From positions 868,001 to 932,000 of the forward strand of contig OZ252050.1 of the NCBI GenBank assembly GCA_965247975.1: a stretch of 64,000 bases of DNA, in the 5' to 3' direction. A program made the translations under genes and the position numbers. Every line of letters starts with the position of its first letter. Position 1 is the stretch's first letter. The notes under the pieces were generated by a model. It was given only the letters and a program-made list of their open reading frames with translations. It was not told the origin of the DNA and did not search any database. This stretch comes from Taishania sp965247975. GTDB lineage: Bacteria; Bacteroidota; Bacteroidia; Flavobacteriales_D; Crocinitomicaceae. Below, one piece after another: positions 54,901 to 62,455 of the stretch.

Positions 54901-55278
54901 GGAAATCTAAAGGAAGATATTGTGACGTTTTGGACAGTGGTTGAAAGGAAACGCACAGGTCAAGAGTGTTATCAATTACCTTCTGATGGCAAAGAAATTG
55001 TAACTACTTTGCATATCAATGATATGTTGTTACTTGGTTTAAAAGAAGAGGAAATTAATTGGGAAAAGCCAAATTATGAAATTATGAAAGAGCATTTGTA
55101 TCGAGTACAGAAATTTACTTCAGGAGATTATTATTTTAGAATTGCATTAACATCGAGTATTCAAAATATAGATGAAAAGCAACAAATAAATAGTTTTGGA
55201 TTGGGCAAGAATGGCTGGCTAACTCATAATCCCATCAATGTAAAAATTTCAGCATCAGGAAAAATTAGAAAAAAATAA
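51904..55278 (+). CDS. cas9: CRISPR-associated endonuclease Cas9 (type II-C)
   Basis: A 1124-residue RNA-guided DNA endonuclease. RuvC-I is KILGLDLGSNSIGWAL with Asp8. The Arg-rich bridge helix follows (GRTGARGVRRQFFRRRLRKR). The recognition lobe spans about 90-550. RuvC-II is EIKVEMARDL with Glu567. The HNH domain has QIEHIHPWSRS (His646) and DENRKKGN (Asn669), preceded by a CPYTG turn. RuvC-III is HRHHAVDALVMAC with His785 and Asp788. All catalytic residues are present, so it should cut. Size and absence of csn2 or cas4 in the locus indicate subtype II-C. The PAM cannot be read from sequence. Confidence 0.97.
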   Translation: MSKILGLDLGSNSIGWALIDDSQNKIIGVGSRVFPMGVENLGEGEGREMSKNAGRTGARGVRRQFFRRRLRKRILLKALSEHGMCPIVESDFENWKQTKIFPTEKLATWFALNPYELRQRALNEELNLEEIGRIFYHLIQRRGFLSNSRKGGTEDGAIFKGNPKEGKIGITETQERIQDKTLGSYLFEIYPKENQPFQDGLERIRNRYTTRKMYVDEFELIWEKQEQYHSELTYELKTKLGGRKLDKYPEDGILFHQRPLRSQKHLVGNCSFEPTKTKCPLSAIPFEEFRVWQWVNTVEYNGKKISQEEKEKIVAFLFANEKPDFKKIRKVIDKESSEYKFNYKDDDKIVGTHTISNLSNKKYFGKKWFDFSEKEQEDIWHVLYFFDSKSNLKQYAIQKWNFSEEQAVAISKFNTKDGYSNLSRKAISNILPFLKLGYTYDVAVVLGGIKNVFGSDWEKLPEERRNYFLDNVYEIVRSKTKGGFIDVIKELLKNDYNISDSQFRKLYHHSATIDVSELLKKLPVDKEADKEIQKIKNPIVITALFELRKLVNELIDQNGAIDEIKVEMARDLKISKSQRSQIRKDQKRLERENDRIKDILDENNIRITHDNLLLYKLWEECKKTCPYTGKSISMSQLFSGEVQIEHIHPWSRSLNDSFSNKTLCFADENRKKGNKTPFEFYGNDEHNWSSIKERALKLFSDTKEYPSAYQKFKRFVQQKFDDDFSSRQLNDTRYISKEAKNYLSKICKNVMVSPGQATSNLRQKWGLNNILNNENEKTREDHRHHAVDALVMACTKISYVQELSKWNRYRRTHEMKDFPMPWETFRQDAEISINNILVSHKRTSNDITIRTHTTEKNGVKHKNVGVAARGQLHKETVFGKRTFKGEEAYHVRKAIDSLETEKQVDKVVDEAIRLLILKRIEMLGGYVNGKVPANTFFLVDETGSKQPQIFLPNKNGQPVPILKVRVKENIGGAEKLKDQVNQWVNPRNNHHVLIYKDGNGNLKEDIVTFWTVVERKRTGQECYQLPSDGKEIVTTLHINDMLLLGLKEEEINWEKPNYEIMKEHLYRVQKFTSGDYYFRIALTSSIQNIDEKQQINSFGLGKNGWLTHNPINVKISASGKIRKK

Positions 55279-55317
55279 AAATTTTGATGTTTATTTAAAC
55301 CACCAAGTAGATTTATC

Positions 55318-55551
55318 ATGTCAAGACAAAGTATCACATTAGCCAATCAAAACAATGAATTCTTAAAACAGCAAGTGGCAAATCAAGAATTCACCAGTAA
55401 AAGTGAAGCGGTAAATTATTTGATAAAGCAAGCCCGTGAGAGAAAGGAATATCACGATTATGTTCAAATGAAAATTGACAGCGGCGTGAAAAGTGGTTTT
55501 GCGAAAAAACAAACCCGCGAAGAAATGCTTATTGAGTTTAAACAGCGATAA
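55318..55551 (+). CDS. ParD-like ribbon-helix-helix antitoxin
   Basis: A 77-residue protein: SRQSITLANQNNEFLKQQVA followed by FTSKSEAVNYLIKQARER is the ribbon-helix-helix DNA-binding fold of ParD/CopG antitoxins, and the charged C-terminal arm (GVKSGFAKKQTREEMLIEF) would wrap a ParE toxin. It lies 39 bases after cas9 in the same direction and before the array. The following toxin frame is broken (next entry). The antitoxin may now only autoregulate or neutralise related toxins elsewhere. Confidence 0.85.
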   Translation: MSRQSITLANQNNEFLKQQVANQEFTSKSEAVNYLIKQARERKEYHDYVQMKIDSGVKSGFAKKQTREEMLIEFKQR

Positions 55552-55554
55552 AAA

Positions 55555-55828
55555 ATGCATGAGTATTTTTTAACTAATGGTGTCAAAGTTGATCTTTGGA
55601 GGATATACGAATACGGGGTGTTAAGTTTGGTGAAAAACAAGCTGACAAATATTTAAATTTGTTACCTGAATGTTTCGATAAATCAGCCTCAGATCCTTAC
55701 TCATTTCTAGTAGTGATAAATTGCAAGCATCTTGAAAGGTATTGTGTTTGTGTGTTGATTCTATAAATTACAGCGCAAAAAATAAAAAGATTGAAATTAG
55801 CCATATTATTTGCAGACAAGATTATTAA
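55555..55828 (+). pseudogene. ParE-like toxin relic, frameshifted
   Basis: Begins with ATG three bases after the antitoxin stop. Frame one reads MHEYFLTNGVKVDLWRIYEY GV, a ParE N-terminus. After the GGGG run at 55615-55618 the similarity moves to another frame: KFGEKQADKYLNLLPECFD, the conserved ParE middle. The core region after that is degraded. The typical C-terminal strand reappears in the third frame as KIEISHIICRQDY before a stop at 55826-55828. At least two indels are needed, so the toxin is inactive. One indel in a G run could be a sequencing error, but not all of the damage. Confidence 0.75.
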
Positions 55829-55910
55829 AAAGTTCTTTGACATAGTGAAACGGTTTTAAGCACCAACCACAACGGAAAATCTCCAAAGATTTTTAGACAA
55901 TGGATTTTCT
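55829..55910 (+). promoter_or_regulatory. Leader-like region of the CRISPR array
   Basis: AT-rich sequence directly before the first repeat. It contains GTTCTTTGACATAGTGAAAC (55832-55851), with TTTG and TTGACA-like elements. It also has AACCACAAC (55865-55873), the exact reverse complement of the first nine repeat bases, and a hairpin AAAATCT-CCAA-AGATTTT (55876-55893). Transcription toward the array agrees with the crRNA strand set by the tracrRNA. That this side is where new spacers enter is inference; both outermost repeats are intact. Confidence 0.55.
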
Positions 55911-58900
55911 GTTGTGGTTTGATTAAAGATTGGAAAAAACGATATTAAGTACCAGTTGTGGAATCGATTGCTTGGCGTTGTGGTTTGATTAAAGATTGGA
56001 AAAAACGATATTGCCTTCTAAGGTTAGAATAGTCATTCCACAGTTGTGGTTTGATTAAAGATTGGAAAAAACGATATTGGAGTGATGAATGGTTACAATG
56101 TTACGGTAGTTGTGGTTTGATTAAAGATTGGAAAAAACGATATTAAGCGCAAAACAAGTTGAACGTTATCAAAGGTTGTGGTTTGATTAAAGATTGGAAA
56201 AAACGATATTTTTCCCTCGTTTACAACTCCGAAGCAACCAGTTGTGGTTTGATTAAAGATTGGAAAAAACGATATTCATAATTCCATAACTACAAAAAGC
56301 GACCGTGTTGTGGTTTGATTAAAGATTGGAAAAAACGATATTAAACACAATTGCCGTTTCTGCTGGTGAATAGTTGTGGTTTGATTAAAGATTGGAAAAA
56401 ACGATATTAATTATGGAAAGCACTTTAAACGAACGCGTGTTGTGGTTTGATTAAAGATTGGAAAAAACGATATTCAAAGCGTCGAAGTAATGCAATGGTA
56501 TCAGTTGTGGTTTGATTAAAGATTGGAAAAAACGATATTAAAAATCTATCTAACAAACAAGCTTATGGAGTTGTGGTTTGATTAAAGATTGGAAAAAACG
56601 ATATTAAAGCGCCAATGGTTGCTTTGGCTGATCTTGTTGTGGTTTGATTAAAGATTGGAAAAAACGATATTCTCCCCATCACCTCCCCGCTATCCTTTTT
56701 AGTTGTGGTTTGATTAAAGATTGGAAAAAACGATATTCGTCTTTCAACTGGTTTGAAACTTCCATAGGTTGTGGTTTGATTAAAGATTGGAAAAAACGAT
56801 ATTTGAAACAATTGTGGATACAACTCCAAAGCGTTGTGGTTTGATTAAAGATTGGAAAAAACGATATTACATGGCTAAGGCTTATGCACAATCAAAACGT
56901 TGTGGTTTGATTAAAGATTGGAAAAAACGATATTTATAAAAGGAATATCAAAACCAGGACAACCGTTGTGGTTTGATTAAAGATTGGAAAAAACGATATT
57001 TGCATGTAGAAGCCAAAAGGGTTCATTACAGTTGTGGTTTGATTAAAGATTGGAAAAAACGATATTTCATTTTAAAATTTGTTTATTGCCAACCCAGTTG
57101 TGGTTTGATTAAAGATTGGAAAAAACGATATTCTTCTCCATTATCAAGTATCAAATTAAATTAGTTGTGGTTTGATTAAAGATTGGAAAAAACGATATTG
57201 TAAATGAGAATCATCCACGCAATCCACACGTTGTGGTTTGATTAAAGATTGGAAAAAACGATATTTGAGTTCAAATTGAGACAATTGACAGCGCAGTTGT
57301 GGTTTGATTAAAGATTGGAAAAAACGATATTTTGGCAACAATACAAATATTACCCTTGGTTGTTGTGGTTTGATTAAAGATTGGAAAAAACGATATTAAT
57401 CGCCCGAAAATCCAAATCCACCCGCCCGTTGTGGTTTGATTAAAGATTGGAAAAAACGATATTCCGAACAATTAAAGTGAATATAGATGAGCTTGTTGTG
57501 GTTTGATTAAAGATTGGAAAAAACGATATTGTTTGAGATTTATCTTTGTTGGATCGGATGGTTGTGGTTTGATTAAAGATTGGAAAAAACGATATTAATT
57601 CTTGCTCTGTGGCGTTCCAAATGTACGTTGTGGTTTGATTAAAGATTGGAAAAAACGATATTTTATTGCGGAAACGACTTTAATTCGGAGTTGTTGTGGT
57701 TTGATTAAAGATTGGAAAAAACGATATTTCAAACAAAATAAATCGAAGTATGAGTGATGTTGTGGTTTGATTAAAGATTGGAAAAAACGATATTCAGGGG
57801 GATATTGATAGACAAAAGGAGCTTGTTGTGGTTTGATTAAAGATTGGAAAAAACGATATTTCATGCTTGGTGCGAAAAATCTGGCCACTTGTTGTGGTTT
57901 GATTAAAGATTGGAAAAAACGATATTAGCTCCTGGAAGTGGTAAATCTACATTCTTGTTGTGGTTTGATTAAAGATTGGAAAAAACGATATTACAGCCCC
58001 GACAATTGGAATAGCAGAACCCGTTGTGGTTTGATTAAAGATTGGAAAAAACGATATTTTCCTTTGCCCAAAACACAGCACCACCTCCGTTGTGGTTTGA
58101 TTAAAGATTGGAAAAAACGATATTTTTTTTAACTTTTAATATAATTGTCTTATGGTTGTGGTTTGATTAAAGATTGGAAAAAACGATATTAATACCAGAG
58201 TCACTACCAATCCAGTACTAGTTGTGGTTTGATTAAAGATTGGAAAAAACGATATTTAACTCCGATTGTTTGAGCCAAAGCACGCAGTTGTGGTTTGATT
58301 AAAGATTGGAAAAAACGATATTAACTAAGCTTAAATAATGAACGCAGCCAGCGTTGTGGTTTGATTAAAGATTGGAAAAAACGATATTGAAAATAAGTTA
58401 ACTAAAGAACTTGACGAAGTTGTGGTTTGATTAAAGATTGGAAAAAACGATATTTTTGTTATGGCAGTGGCCATTTGGACGGTTGTTGTGGTTTGATTAA
58501 AGATTGGAAAAAACGATATTGGTCGGTATATGCTGGAGGGTGAAGTAATCGTTGTGGTTTGATTAAAGATTGGAAAAAACGATATTATTTTCTAGGTATA
58601 CCAGTAACAGGAAATAGTTGTGGTTTGATTAAAGATTGGAAAAAACGATATTAGCCATTCGTAAAGACAAATCATCCGAGACGTTGTGGTTTGATTAAAG
58701 ATTGGAAAAAACGATATTAAAAGCAAACCGCAAAGCGGAACGTTTGACGTTGTGGTTTGATTAAAGATTGGAAAAAACGATATTCGTGGATTGGTGTCAT
58801 TATTATTTTAGACAGTTGTGGTTTGATTAAAGATTGGAAAAAACGATATTTCAAAGACCAAGTAAATAACGACTACATGTGTTGTGGTTTGATTAAAGAT

Positions 58901-60628
58901 TGGAAAAAACGATATTATTTAAATAACAGTAATTGTTGTTCATCAGGTTGTGGTTTGATTAAAGATTGGAAAAAACGATATTAAAGTTATGCCAAAAGTA
59001 ACAGACGAGCCGTTGTGGTTTGATTAAAGATTGGAAAAAACGATATTACTGAAGAAGAAGAGGAACCTGCAGCTGCAGTTGTGGTTTGATTAAAGATTGG
59101 AAAAAACGATATTTCGGAGGTGGTGTAAAGTATGCCGACAATCGTTGTGGTTTGATTAAAGATTGGAAAAAACGATATTGAAGTAACAGGCGGTACAGAA
59201 GCTCTATACGTTGTGGTTTGATTAAAGATTGGAAAAAACGATATTCCAAGGCGTTTTCATCGCAAACGCAAGCCGTTGTGGTTTGATTAAAGATTGGAAA
59301 AAACGATATTTTTATCGTTACATTTAAACAAACCGATAATGTTGTGGTTTGATTAAAGATTGGAAAAAACGATATTTAGCACAAAATTGACCTGAATCCA
59401 TCCAATGTTGTGGTTTGATTAAAGATTGGAAAAAACGATATTATTGATTAAAGAAGGCTACACAATCGAGTTGTTGTGGTTTGATTAAAGATTGGAAAAA
59501 ACGATATTTCAATTCAAGACTTGATTGATGTGCTGCATGTTGTGGTTTGATTAAAGATTGGAAAAAACGATATTTCATTTGTGATGTCCAACCTCAGGAG
59601 ACCGTTGTGGTTTGATTAAAGATTGGAAAAAACGATATTGTGCTCGTACTTCACCAGTAAGCGGTGCAGGTTGTGGTTTGATTAAAGATTGGAAAAAACG
59701 ATATTGTACTCCAATGGAGGACTATGATGAGAATAGTTGTGGTTTGATTAAAGATTGGAAAAAACGATATTTTAAAGTTACTTGAAACGATTGATGCGCA
59801 AGTTGTGGTTTGATTAAAGATTGGAAAAAACGATATTAAATTTGCTTGATTACAACTTTGTCACCTTGTTGTGGTTTGATTAAAGATTGGAAAAAACGAT
59901 ATTAAATTGTATGCGCCGTTGCCTTTAGGGTTGGTTGTGGTTTGATTAAAGATTGGAAAAAACGATATTAGTCGCCTATGCTTATGTAGTGGAAATCTTG
60001 TTGTGGTTTGATTAAAGATTGGAAAAAACGATATTCAGAACAATTCGACTGGATTCTTGCATGCTGTTGTGGTTTGATTAAAGATTGGAAAAAACGATAT
60101 TAGGAGCAAGGATTCAGAAAGGAAGTTGATGTTGTGGTTTGATTAAAGATTGGAAAAAACGATATTGAAAGTAGTTGAAGATTTAACTAATGAACTGTTG
60201 TGGTTTGATTAAAGATTGGAAAAAACGATATTTCATCAATTAAAAATTAACTTTCCTGAACTGTTGTGGTTTGATTAAAGATTGGAAAAAACGATATTTT
60301 CGAGTTATCGTAGTCGTAGTCGTTGTACGTTGTGGTTTGATTAAAGATTGGAAAAAACGATATTTCGTATAATGCAAAATCAATTTCGCTGAGTGTTGTG
60401 GTTTGATTAAAGATTGGAAAAAACGATATTTGTTGGTTGGGTTTTATACTTGCTATTTGTGTTGTGGTTTGATTAAAGATTGGAAAAAACGATATTTATC
60501 TTATGGAAATCTAAGAGGTAAGAGTTGTTGTGGTTTGATTAAAGATTGGAAAAAACGATATTAGCAATGTTGCACGTGAGGTTCTAAGAGCAGTTGTGGT
60601 TTGATTAAAGATTGGAAAAAACGATATT
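55911..60628 (+). CRISPR. Type II-C CRISPR array: 72 repeats, 71 spacers
   Basis: I counted 72 copies of a 36-bp repeat, beginning GTTGTGGTTTGATTAAAGAT and ending GGAAAAAACGATATT. The first copy is 55911-55946 and the last 60593-60628. Every copy I checked is identical, including both end copies. Spacers are 30 bp except a few of 29 (for example before 56504, 56833, 59012, 59275, 59604, 60131) and two of 31 (before 57164 and 57495). No duplicate spacer was noticed. The crRNA strand is + because the anti-repeat of the minus-strand tracrRNA pairs with the repeat in this orientation. The repeat contains TTTG at positions 8-11 and TA at 33-34, a possible built-in promoter. Confidence 0.99.
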
Positions 60629-60670
60629 AGCCGGCGCCAAAACCCCTAATATCACTAAGAAAAATCAAAA

Positions 60671-60681
60671 ATATCGTTTTC
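60671..60681. other. Inverted copy of the CRISPR repeat 3-prime end
   Basis: AATATCGTTTT (60671-60681) is the exact reverse complement of the last 11 repeat bases (AAAACGATATT). It lies 42 bases after the final repeat and could fold back on it in the primary transcript. Confidence 0.6.
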
Positions 60682-60682
60682 A

Positions 60683-60732
60683 AAAATGCCTCTTTTTTGC
60701 CGTGTGAAAGCAAGATTGAGGCATTTTTTTTA
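60683..60732. terminator. Bidirectional terminator between the array and cas2
   Basis: An 11-bp perfect stem, AAAAATGCCTC (60683-60693) and GAGGCATTTTT (60719-60729), with a 25-base loop. It ends in a T-run on the + strand and gives T5 on the minus strand too. It can stop the array transcript and the convergent cas1-cas2 transcript. Confidence 0.8.
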
Positions 60733-60752
60733 TTCCAGTAATATCGTGAGAC

Positions 60753-61082
60753 TTAAAATAACTCCAATTGCTTTGGCTGTGGTGCAGGCGGAAGTTCTGC
60801 TCTACCCCAAAAGTTGGCAATATTTCCATATTGTTTGTCCGTTATTCGCAACAAACTTACTTTTCCAAACGGCGGCAACAAATTGAAAACGCGTTTTTCA
60901 TGTACATCGGCGCTCTCGCTGCTCGCGCAATGGCGCACGTAAACAGAAAATTGCATCATTACAAATCCATCTTTGATTAGATTTTTTCGAAATTGTTGAG
61001 CATTTCGCCTATCCTTTTTCGTTTCTGTTGGTAAGTCAAAAAATACAAATAACCACATAATTCGATAAGCGTTTAATTCCAT
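60753..61082 (-). CDS. cas2: CRISPR-associated endonuclease Cas2
   Basis: A 109-residue protein with a ferredoxin-like fold: the first strand MWLFVFFDLPTETKKDRRNA has the conserved Asp, followed by FRKNLIKDGFVMMQFSVYVR and VSLLRITDKQYGNI. Cas2 bridges two Cas1 dimers in the spacer integrase. The Pro-rich tail ends PKQLELF. It overlaps cas1 by 10 bases and is transcribed toward the array. Confidence 0.95.
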   Translation of the reverse strand: MELNAYRIMWLFVFFDLPTETKKDRRNAQQFRKNLIKDGFVMMQFSVYVRHCASSESADVHEKRVFNLLPPFGKVSLLRITDKQYGNIANFWGRAELPPAPQPKQLELF

Positions 61083-61957
61083 AATTTTGGGTATTTGATC
61101 TTTTTTCGTTCTCCTTTAAAACACTGTTGCAAGGAAGATGCTGTTTTTTGCAACGCAACAATTAATGGACTTTTTTCATCTTTAAAATAAACGGTTCGGC
61201 TTAAAATTTGGAGCAGTTCTGCTTTGATTGCGGTGGTCAATTCAACATCTTCGAATTTTTCCATAATTTCGATAACCTTTTCATCAACCAAGGGTCTAAA
61301 AGGTTCCATTAAATCATCAGCCAATGCAAATGCGTTGTATTTACTTTTATGATGAATCCCAACTGTATTGAGCATTCCACTTCCTGAAATTGCTCGGGCT
61401 GTCGCTGCACGCAAAATGGCATATCCGTAATTGAGAAAATTGTTTGGATAATCACCAAAACGTTCGCGTTTAAAACTAAACTCAAAAAAGTACCTCCAGT
61501 AATGAGAAGCCGCTGCACCCTCCATATTCGATGTATCGCCACTCAACACTTTATTTGCTAAATGATCTAATGGATTGGTTTCGCCCGTTATTTTCGTCAA
61601 TAATAAACTTTGATTTTTTATTTTTTCAATTACTGTTTGTTGCCACAATTGCTTTTTAAAAGGAACGCTTGCATTTAATTGTTGCTTGAAAATTTCTTGT
61701 TGTATATGATGACTATTTAAATTCAAAAACATTCCATTTGGCAAGTGATTTCGACCGCAGATAATAACAGCGCAATTATTCTCAACCATCAAATTCATCG
61801 AATTCATGCTTAAGTAAACTTCTTGATTATCAATCACCAAATAGCCAATGTCTTCAATGGGAATAGATGTTTCTCGTTCGTCAGTTTTGATTATTAGCTG
61901 AGCGTCTTTACTATGTATAGAGGCTTTGTTTTCAATCAGTAAGGTTCTTTTAATCAT
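61073..61957 (-). CDS. cas1: CRISPR-associated integrase Cas1 (type II)
   Basis: A 294-residue Cas1. The N-terminal beta domain (residues 1-75) includes ETSIPIEDIGYLVIDNQEVY. The C-terminal helical catalytic domain has TSNMEGAAASHYWRYFF with Glu146, NTVGIHHKSKYNAFALADDL with His203, and LMEPFRPLVDEKV with Glu218 in the metal-binding cluster. It integrates prespacers at the leader-repeat boundary. Gene order cas9-array-cas2-cas1 with the adaptation genes reversed is less usual than the cas9-cas1-cas2 operon of most II-C loci. Confidence 0.96.
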   Translation of the reverse strand: MIKRTLLIENKASIHSKDAQLIIKTDERETSIPIEDIGYLVIDNQEVYLSMNSMNLMVENNCAVIICGRNHLPNGMFLNLNSHHIQQEIFKQQLNASVPFKKQLWQQTVIEKIKNQSLLLTKITGETNPLDHLANKVLSGDTSNMEGAAASHYWRYFFEFSFKRERFGDYPNNFLNYGYAILRAATARAISGSGMLNTVGIHHKSKYNAFALADDLMEPFRPLVDEKVIEIMEKFEDVELTTAIKAELLQILSRTVYFKDEKSPLIVALQKTASSLQQCFKGERKKIKYPKLWN

Positions 61958-61970
61958 AATGTTTAGTTTT

Positions 61971-61987
61971 TGACTTATTATAAGTCA
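61971..61987. promoter_or_regulatory. Palindrome upstream of cas1
   Basis: TGACTTAT-T-ATAAGTCA is a perfect 8-bp dyad with a one-base centre, 14 bases before the cas1 start codon. It is the right size for a dimeric repressor site, and its position would control cas1-cas2. A possible binder is unknown; the ParD-like ribbon-helix-helix protein of the locus is one candidate. Confidence 0.5.
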
Positions 61988-62087
61988 TTGGTTAAAAAAG
62001 GTTTACGTTTTTTTTGAAAATGGGTTACTTTTACCAACAAAGTGATAACTTCATAAAAAGTGTACTTTTAACCAAAATTTCGATGCA

Positions 62088-62453
62088 ATGACAGCAATTT
62101 GGGTTTTCTTGGGTGGTGGCTTAGGCAGCTTAGCACGTTTTGGAATTACAAAATGGATAGGCAATTGGAATGGCACAAGTTTTCCATTGTCCACATTTCT
62201 GTCGAATGTGTTGGCTTGTGTGCTACTTGCTTTCCTCGTTTATGTGATTCCATCGAAATCAGAAAACCAATGGATTCAGCCTTTTTTGATTGTAGGTTTT
62301 TGTGGCGGATTTAGCACTTTTTCGACATTCAGTTTCGAGAATTTCACGCTGCTTCAGAACGGCCATTATGGCGTTGCAGTAATGAATATCTTGCTCTCAA
62401 TCTTAGTGGGAGTGGGAGTGATGTTTGTTTTATTCCAAAAATCAGGAAATTAA
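62088..62453 (+). CDS. crcB: Fluoride ion channel CrcB/Fluc
   Basis: A 121-residue protein with four membrane helices. The Fluc signatures are GGGLGSLARFGITKWIG (N-terminal), STFLSNVLACVLLAF (Asn in helix 2) and GFCGGFSTFSTFSFENFTLL (the Phe-box and TFSTF motif of helix 3). It exports fluoride as a dual-topology dimer. Two near-identical direct repeats, TACTTTTA(C/A)CAA-like, lie at about 62023 and 62062. I see no fluoride riboswitch upstream. It is divergent from cas1 and marks the edge of the CRISPR locus. Confidence 0.93.
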   Translation: MTAIWVFLGGGLGSLARFGITKWIGNWNGTSFPLSTFLSNVLACVLLAFLVYVIPSKSENQWIQPFLIVGFCGGFSTFSTFSFENFTLLQNGHYGVAVMNILLSILVGVGVMFVLFQKSGN

Positions 62454-62455
62454 AT

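Noticed and set aside
55947..55976. First spacer contains GTTGTGG, the first seven bases of the repeat
   Set aside because: Seven bases by chance is plausible and no further repeat sequence follows; not treated as a truncated repeat.
56563..59249. Many short ORFs in the repeat region encoding repeated peptides such as ISFFPIFNQTTT or CGLIKDWKKRY
   Set aside because: They are six-frame translations of the CRISPR repeat and change at every spacer; none is a gene.
61988..62087. Fluoride riboswitch upstream of crcB
   Set aside because: The conserved fluoride-aptamer core and pseudoknot are not visible in the 130 bases upstream.
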